A stretch of 64,000 bases of DNA from Thiomicrorhabdus sp033238645 (GTDB lineage Bacteria > Pseudomonadota > Gammaproteobacteria > Thiomicrospirales > Thiomicrospiraceae), in assembly GCA_033238645.1 (NCBI GenBank), contig BQXR01000001.1:124001-188000 (forward strand), given 5' to 3'. The position numbers and the translations under genes are program-made. Below are positions 58,834 to 64,000 of the stretch, in pieces. The notes beneath the pieces were generated by a model. That model saw nothing but the letters and a program-made list of their open reading frames with translations. It was not told the origin of the DNA and did not search any database. Positions within the stretch are counted from its first letter, which is position 1; each line of letters opens with the position of its first letter.

Positions 58834-61602
58834 ATGCGTGACAATGGAATAATTACCCAAACAGAATATGTATTAGAACAAGGTATCACTATTGTTTCAA
58901 GAACTGATACTTTGGGGAATATTCTTGAGGCTAATGAGGCATTTATTGAGGCTAGTGGTTTTGAATGGACGGAGCTTGTTGGTCAGCCACATAATATGCT
59001 GAGGCATCCAGATGTACCTGCAGATGTATTTAAAGACTTTTGGCAAACACTTGAAAAAGGAAAACCATGGTCTCAAATTGTAAAAAATAGACGTAAGAAT
59101 GGTGATTATTACTGGGTTGTTGCGAATGCAACACCCACGTTTGAAAATGGCCATATTACAGGGTATATGTCTGTTAGAACTCCGGCAACAGAAGAACAAA
59201 AAAGGGCTGCTGAGCAGGCTTATATAGATATTGAAGTGGGTAAGCTTACGCTGGTTGGTGGTTATGCATCAAGTCTAAAAGAGAAGCTCAATATTTCACG
59301 TAATTTTGACCTATCAAAAATCATCGTTGTTTTATGCACATTATTGTTAGGATCTGTACTAACAGCTATGTTTCTTCCAAGTATGGTAGCAATGGTTCCA
59401 AGTATTATTTTTGGAGTGGTTGATGTTCTGCTAGTGGGTCTGATTATTCTATTTACGGTCATGAGTGAAAAGCAATTAAAAGGCCTTAATGGCTTTATTA
59501 CCCAAATAGCTGAAGGACGCTTTACAAATGAAATTGATTCAAGAGGCCATAGTCTTGTCTCTAGTATATTAGGGCGTACAAAATCTCTACAAATCAAATT
59601 AGGTGCTGATTTTGATGATGTAAAAGCTTCGCTCAATACCGCAATGCGGATTCAAGGTGCTTTAAATGCAACCTCAACTAATATTATGGTTGTTGATAAG
59701 TTTCGCAGTATTATTTTTATGAATGATTCTGTTATTAAGATGATGAAATCAGTAGAAGATGATCTGAAGAAAGAATTACCCAATATAGACTGTAATGAAT
59801 TACTCAGAAAAAATATTGATATATTTTACCAGAATCCCGAACACCAATCTAAATTGCTAGAAGACTTGAAGACAACCTATAAAACTAAAATTAAGGTAGG
59901 TGATGTCACATTAGACTTAGTCGTTAACCCTATTTTTGATGATTCAGGTAAACGCCTAGGAACAGTTGTAGAGTGGAAAGATATGACCGCTCAATTGAAG
60001 ATTGAGGATAATATTAGTCAAATTGTACACAAAGCAGGGCAAGGAATGCTAAGTGGTCGAATTCAGCCTGATGCTTTAGTTGGATTTGAGAAAAAACTCG
60101 CAGATTTAGTTAATTCACTGCTTGAAAGCTTCTCAATGACATCACAAACATTGAATAATATTTTATCGAGTATGAGTGATGGTGACATGACGCAAAGGCT
60201 AGATGGAGAGTTTATAGGTGAGCTTTTGGCGATGAAATTTGCTGTTAATAATGCTTTGAACAATATTGAAATAACACTTGGAGAGGTTCAGACGGGAGCT
60301 CAATCACTGGGGCAGATGTCAAGTGAAGTATCTGCTGCGAGTATGGATCTATCAGATAGAACACAGCAGCAAGCTGCTGCGCTAGAAGAAACCGCTGCCA
60401 GTGTAGAGCAATTAACAGCAACGGTTCAGCAGTCAGCAGAAAATACGGGTAAAGCCAATACTTTAGCAACGAGCGCTGCATTAGAAGCTGAAGAAGGCAT
60501 TACGGTTATGAATAAAACGCTGAATGCAATGAAAGGCATTACTGATTTAAGCCGACAAATAGGTGAGATAACCAGTGTTATAGATAGTATTGCATTCCAG
60601 ACTAATTTGCTGGCACTTAATGCAGCAGTAGAGGCTGCTAGAGCAGGAGAACACGGACGTGGTTTTGCAGTTGTAGCTGGAGAGGTTAGAAACTTAGCGC
60701 AAAAATCTGCAGAAGCAGCAAAAGATATTTCCATATTAATTGGGTCTACAACTAAACAAATCGAAGATGGTACAGACCTTGTTCAGAAAACCAATACTGT
60801 TTTTGGTGAGATGGTTAATAAAATTAATGAGGTTGAAAGCCTCGTTTCTGAAGTTGCTGCTACTTCAAATGAACAAAATAAAGGGTTGGAACAAATTAAT
60901 GTGGCAATGGCACATCTTGATCAAGGTACACAATCGAATGCCGCATTGGTTGAGGAGTTATCAGCAACAGCCAGTAATATGAACGAAGGTGTAAATGAGC
61001 AAATTGCATTTATTGGACGATTCAAGGTAAACCCTAATGCGATAGCAGATAAAACGGCAGGCCAAGCCAATATAGATTTTGCAGATGCAAAAATGAAACA
61101 TATTAGTTGGATGACTAAACTGGAACAGCTTTTGGTGGGTCAGAAGAGCGAAGTTACTTATGAATCGGCTCGTAAATCAGATGCATGTCCATTAGGACAA
61201 TGGCTTTATGGAGATGGTCAAAAATATTCAAATCTCGCAAGTATGCAGAAATTGGTTGAGGTTCATACTGAGTTCCATACAGCGGTTGGCAGAGTTGTTG
61301 ATGCTTATCAATTAGGTGATAAAGAAATAGCTAGCCAAGAAAAAGATCGAGCTTCAGAGGTTTCTAAACAGTTGATTGCATTGATTGATAAAGTTTCAAA
61401 TGAGGCATCGTCATTAGATTCTGCAGAAAAAGAAAAAGCCAAAGCGGGAAGAATTGCTTCGAGATCTATAAAGCAGGCAGCTAGATCTTCAGGCGTTAAA
61501 ACTAGGGAAGTATCTAAAAATGTAATTCCATTAGATGCTCCAAAAATACCCAATAGGAAGGGAAAGATTGTTTCAGGAGGGGAGGATTGGAGTGACTTTT
61601 AA
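58834..61602 (+). CDS. PAS-type chemoreceptor with C-terminal zinc-binding (CZB) domain
   Basis: The 922-residue receptor has an Aer-like N-terminal PAS domain (about 20-125; FIEASGFEWTELVGQPHNML), two close membrane helices (about 162-182 and 186-210) with almost no periplasmic loop, a second PAS-like domain (about 270-395; NIMVVDKFRSIIFMNDSVIK), HAMP-like linkers, and the signalling tip FQTNLLALNAAVEAARAGEH. The C-terminus is a CZB domain with His756, Cys785 (SDACPLGQWLYG), His811 and His815. It probably senses an internal redox or energy signal, but whether FAD or haem is bound is unknown. AAGGAAGG precedes the ATG. Confidence 0.93.
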   Translation: MRDNGIITQTEYVLEQGITIVSRTDTLGNILEANEAFIEASGFEWTELVGQPHNMLRHPDVPADVFKDFWQTLEKGKPWSQIVKNRRKNGDYYWVVANATPTFENGHITGYMSVRTPATEEQKRAAEQAYIDIEVGKLTLVGGYASSLKEKLNISRNFDLSKIIVVLCTLLLGSVLTAMFLPSMVAMVPSIIFGVVDVLLVGLIILFTVMSEKQLKGLNGFITQIAEGRFTNEIDSRGHSLVSSILGRTKSLQIKLGADFDDVKASLNTAMRIQGALNATSTNIMVVDKFRSIIFMNDSVIKMMKSVEDDLKKELPNIDCNELLRKNIDIFYQNPEHQSKLLEDLKTTYKTKIKVGDVTLDLVVNPIFDDSGKRLGTVVEWKDMTAQLKIEDNISQIVHKAGQGMLSGRIQPDALVGFEKKLADLVNSLLESFSMTSQTLNNILSSMSDGDMTQRLDGEFIGELLAMKFAVNNALNNIEITLGEVQTGAQSLGQMSSEVSAASMDLSDRTQQQAAALEETAASVEQLTATVQQSAENTGKANTLATSAALEAEEGITVMNKTLNAMKGITDLSRQIGEITSVIDSIAFQTNLLALNAAVEAARAGEHGRGFAVVAGEVRNLAQKSAEAAKDISILIGSTTKQIEDGTDLVQKTNTVFGEMVNKINEVESLVSEVAATSNEQNKGLEQINVAMAHLDQGTQSNAALVEELSATASNMNEGVNEQIAFIGRFKVNPNAIADKTAGQANIDFADAKMKHISWMTKLEQLLVGQKSEVTYESARKSDACPLGQWLYGDGQKYSNLASMQKLVEVHTEFHTAVGRVVDAYQLGDKEIASQEKDRASEVSKQLIALIDKVSNEASSLDSAEKEKAKAGRIASRSIKQAARSSGVKTREVSKNVIPLDAPKIPNRKGKIVSGGEDWSDF

Positions 61603-61655
61603 TTAATTAAATAGATGTTTGTCCCATCCTAGAATAAGTTGACGATTTAAATTGA

Positions 61656-61691
61656 AGCCCGCATGGTTAAGCAACCATGCGGGCTTTTTTT
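61656..61691 (+). terminator. Terminator after the first PAS chemoreceptor
   Basis: AGCCCGCATGGTTAAGCAAC with its pairing arm CATGCGGGCT, then seven T. Confidence 0.92.
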
Positions 61692-61854
61692 GTTATTAAC
61701 TAAACCACAAACCACAAATTTTCTTTAGGCACGTACTTTCATTAGTCTTAATGGTGTTTTTACTTAGTAAGGTGTACTATATGGTCAATTATCTATTAAA
61801 ACTTAATCTTAGTGTTTACACAAATTGATTAAGGCTAAACGAGAGAGGGAATCA

Positions 61855-64000
61855 ATGCATGATAATGGTCGTGTTACACAAAAAGAATATATTTTAGATG
61901 AGAATGTCACAATCGTTTCAAGAACAGATACTAGAGGTAATATTTTAGAGGCGAATGAATCCTTTATTGATGCAAGTGGTTATGCTTGGAGTGAACTGGT
62001 GGGTCAACCGCATAATCTTCTTAGGCATCCTGATGTACCAGAGGCTGTCTTTAAGGATTTTTGGGAAACCCTTAAATTAGGCAAGCCTTGGACACAAACA
62101 GTAAAAAACCGTCGAAAGAATGGTGATCATTATTGGGTTATTGCAAATGCAACTCCAACATTTGAAAGCGGTGTTATAACAGGCTATATGTCCGTTAGAG
62201 TACCTGCTACTGAAGCAGAAAAAAGAGTTGCAGAGCAAGCTTATAAAGAGATTGAAGCAGGTAAGATAAAACTGCGAAACGGTAATATTAAGAGTGTTAA
62301 AGATAAAGTAAATATTGTCTTAAACTTTAACCTGTCACAAATCACTATTTTTCTATTACTACTATTAGTATTAACTGAATTATCCCCTGAGTTTTCTCCT
62401 TCGTTGAGCGCCATTATTCCGAGCATTATTTTTGATATCTCGCAGGGAGTCATTGTTTTTTTGCTAATTTTTATGAGTCTAATGAATGAAAAGTATTTAG
62501 GAGTCTTGAACAGTCACATCACTTATATTTCAGAGGGTGATTTTAGCCATAATATAGAAACTAAAGGGAACAGTCTAATTGCTAAAATTTTAGGGCGCCT
62601 CAAGTCTCTACAGATTAAACTGGGTGCGGACTTTGATGATGTTAAGTACGCACTTAACGGTGCGAAACGTATTGAAAGTGCCTTAAATTCAACCACATCA
62701 AATATCATGGTGGTAGATCGTTTTCGCAGTATTATTTTTATGAATAAATCTGTTATTACAATGTTGAAATCTATTGAAGGTGAGTTACAAAAAGTATTAC
62801 CAAATTTTGATTGTGATAACTTACTTAGACAAAATATTGATGTTTTTCATCAATTCCCTGAGCATCAGGCAGGGCTATTAGAAAGTCTTAAAGAGACTTA
62901 TAAGTCACGAATTTGTGCAGGCCCTCTTACTTTAGATTTGGTCGTAAACCCTATTTTTGATGACAACTCAAACCGTCTTGGAACGGTTGTTGAGTGGACA
63001 GATATGACCGAACAAATTGCTATCGAAGAGAATATTGATCAAATTGTAAAATCGGCTTCTAAGGGAACTCTGAGTAATAGAATTAAGCATGATAACCTTC
63101 ATGGATTTGAGAAGACACTCGCTATTTCTGTAAACGATTTATTAGAAGGTTTTGCTGGTATTACACAATCTATTAATGACATCCTATCTAGTATGAGTGA
63201 TGGTGATATGACAAGACGTATGACAGCAGATTCTGAAGGTGAACTTTTGGCCATGACATATGCGGTTAATAATGCACTGGATAAGATTGAGATCACTTTT
63301 GGACAGGTCAAACAGGGGGCCGGCAGTTTGGGAAGCATGTCAACTGAAGTGGCTGTTGCCAGTGAAGACTTAGCGCAAAGAACACATAAAGAGGCCGCTT
63401 CTATAGAGCAGACGGCAAGTAGCATGGAGGAGTTAACGACTACGGTACAGGGCACTGAGGAGAAGACTGATCAAGCCAATTCATTAGTCCATATCGCTTC
63501 TTTAGAAGCTGAAGAGGCGATTGTTGCAATGAGCCAAACATTGGAAGCGATGCAGGGCATTAGTAATGTGAGTAAGCAAATTGGTGATATTACAAGTGTG
63601 ATTGATAGCATCGCATTTCAAACCAATTTACTTGCACTCAATGCGGCTGTAGAAGCAGCAAGAGCGGGTGAACATGGTCGTGGATTTGCTGTAGTTGCGG
63701 GTGAAGTAAGAAGTTTGGCTCAAAAGTCAGCAGGTGCAGCAAAAGATATTTCTATTTTGATTGAGTCAACCACTAAACAAATTGAGAGTGGTACAGATAC
63801 AGTTGAGAATACCAATACTAAATTTAAAGTGTTAGTTGAAAAAATTAAAGAGGTTGAACACTTAGTTTCAGAGATTGCGCAGACCTCGGTAGAGCAAAAT
63901 CAGGGACTCAGTCTCATCAATTCAGCGATTATTGATTTAGACCAGATGACTCAACAGAATGCAACACTGGTTGAAGAGCTCTCTGCAACAGCGGGTAATA
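61855..64000 (+). CDS. Second PAS-type chemoreceptor, cut by the window end
   Basis: An open frame from ATG 61855 (GAGAGAGGGAATCA upstream) to the last base gives at least 715 residues. It is a paralogue of the gene at 58834 in every domain: PAS (FIDASGYAWSELVGQPHNLL), two membrane helices, second PAS (NIMVVDRFRSIIFMNKSVIT) and the tip FQTNLLALNAAVEAARAGEH. The membrane helices are the least alike. Whether it too ends in a CZB domain is not visible. It has its own leader behind a terminator, so it is transcribed separately. Confidence 0.92.
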   Translation, partial: MHDNGRVTQKEYILDENVTIVSRTDTRGNILEANESFIDASGYAWSELVGQPHNLLRHPDVPEAVFKDFWETLKLGKPWTQTVKNRRKNGDHYWVIANATPTFESGVITGYMSVRVPATEAEKRVAEQAYKEIEAGKIKLRNGNIKSVKDKVNIVLNFNLSQITIFLLLLLVLTELSPEFSPSLSAIIPSIIFDISQGVIVFLLIFMSLMNEKYLGVLNSHITYISEGDFSHNIETKGNSLIAKILGRLKSLQIKLGADFDDVKYALNGAKRIESALNSTTSNIMVVDRFRSIIFMNKSVITMLKSIEGELQKVLPNFDCDNLLRQNIDVFHQFPEHQAGLLESLKETYKSRICAGPLTLDLVVNPIFDDNSNRLGTVVEWTDMTEQIAIEENIDQIVKSASKGTLSNRIKHDNLHGFEKTLAISVNDLLEGFAGITQSINDILSSMSDGDMTRRMTADSEGELLAMTYAVNNALDKIEITFGQVKQGAGSLGSMSTEVAVASEDLAQRTHKEAASIEQTASSMEELTTTVQGTEEKTDQANSLVHIASLEAEEAIVAMSQTLEAMQGISNVSKQIGDITSVIDSIAFQTNLLALNAAVEAARAGEHGRGFAVVAGEVRSLAQKSAGAAKDISILIESTTKQIESGTDTVENTNTKFKVLVEKIKEVEHLVSEIAQTSVEQNQGLSLINSAIIDLDQMTQQNATLVEELSATAGN

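Overview
The window is a chromosomal segment of a motile gammaproteobacterium, roughly 40% G+C by eye. Three things support this: a polar-type flagellar cluster (flhF, flhG and fliA directly after flhA, then cheY-cheZ-cheA-cheW), an rne/rluC divergent pair next to yceF-yceD-rpmF-plsX-fabHDG-acpP-fabF-pabC-mltG-tmk-holB-tatD in the E. coli order, and closely E. coli-like CheY, RNase E and RluA sequences. I cannot fix the family from sequence alone; sulfur-oxidiser-type Thiotrichales are my guess. No phage, insertion sequence, CRISPR array or integrase was seen.

Layout. 1-11.8 kb: end of motA, motB, then one tightly packed operon fliL-M-N-O-P-Q-R-flhB-flhA-flhF-flhG-fliA-cheY. 11.9-15.3 kb: cheZ, cheA, cheW. 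15.3-18.2 kb (minus strand): a FliK-like gene, a second cheW, a second cheY, a STAS protein and a stand-alone FlhB C-terminal domain. 18.3-21.7 kb: cheR, cheB and a short membrane-anchored chemoreceptor. 21.8-31.7 kb: housekeeping genes (NIF3-like domain, FKBP isomerase, trxB, ftsK, lolA, rarA, crcB, serS, a methyltransferase-like protein). 31.8 kb: tRNA-Ser(UGA). 32.5-35.8 kb: a Sel1-repeat protein and an unrecognised pair of acidic and coiled-coil membrane proteins. 35.9-40 kb: rluA, a low-molecular-weight phosphatase and rne. 40.9-55.8 kb: rluC, a HAD phosphatase, yceF, and the long fatty-acid/cell-wall/replication operon. 55.9-64 kb: an ABC exporter, a secreted rhodanese and two tandem paralogous PAS chemoreceptors, the second cut by the window end.

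How the genes fit together. The first third builds and steers a flagellum: MotAB stator, C-ring (FliM/FliN), export gate (FliP/Q/R, FlhB, FlhA), pole and number control (FlhF/FlhG), sigma-28, and a complete CheA/W/Y/Z/R/B pathway; chemoreceptors sit at 20.5 kb and at the right end. The fab region makes fatty acids and folate precursor.

Most notable observations: (1) a dispersed G-tract motif, GCAG followed by 5-9 further G, 11 times in 64 kb, used inside genes in all three reading frames and, in a longer form, favouring gaps between convergent genes; (2) long G tracts inside flhF, pabC and tatD that could slip; (3) three tandem FliM-like ISDDEFEALL motifs in the CheA linker, with similar DALL motifs in an unrecognised acidic protein; (4) promoter -10 boxes that abut the start codons of yceD and ftsK, suggesting leaderless mRNAs; (5) a candidate structured small RNA at 22.6 kb; (6) the inverted second chemotaxis module lacking its own CheA.
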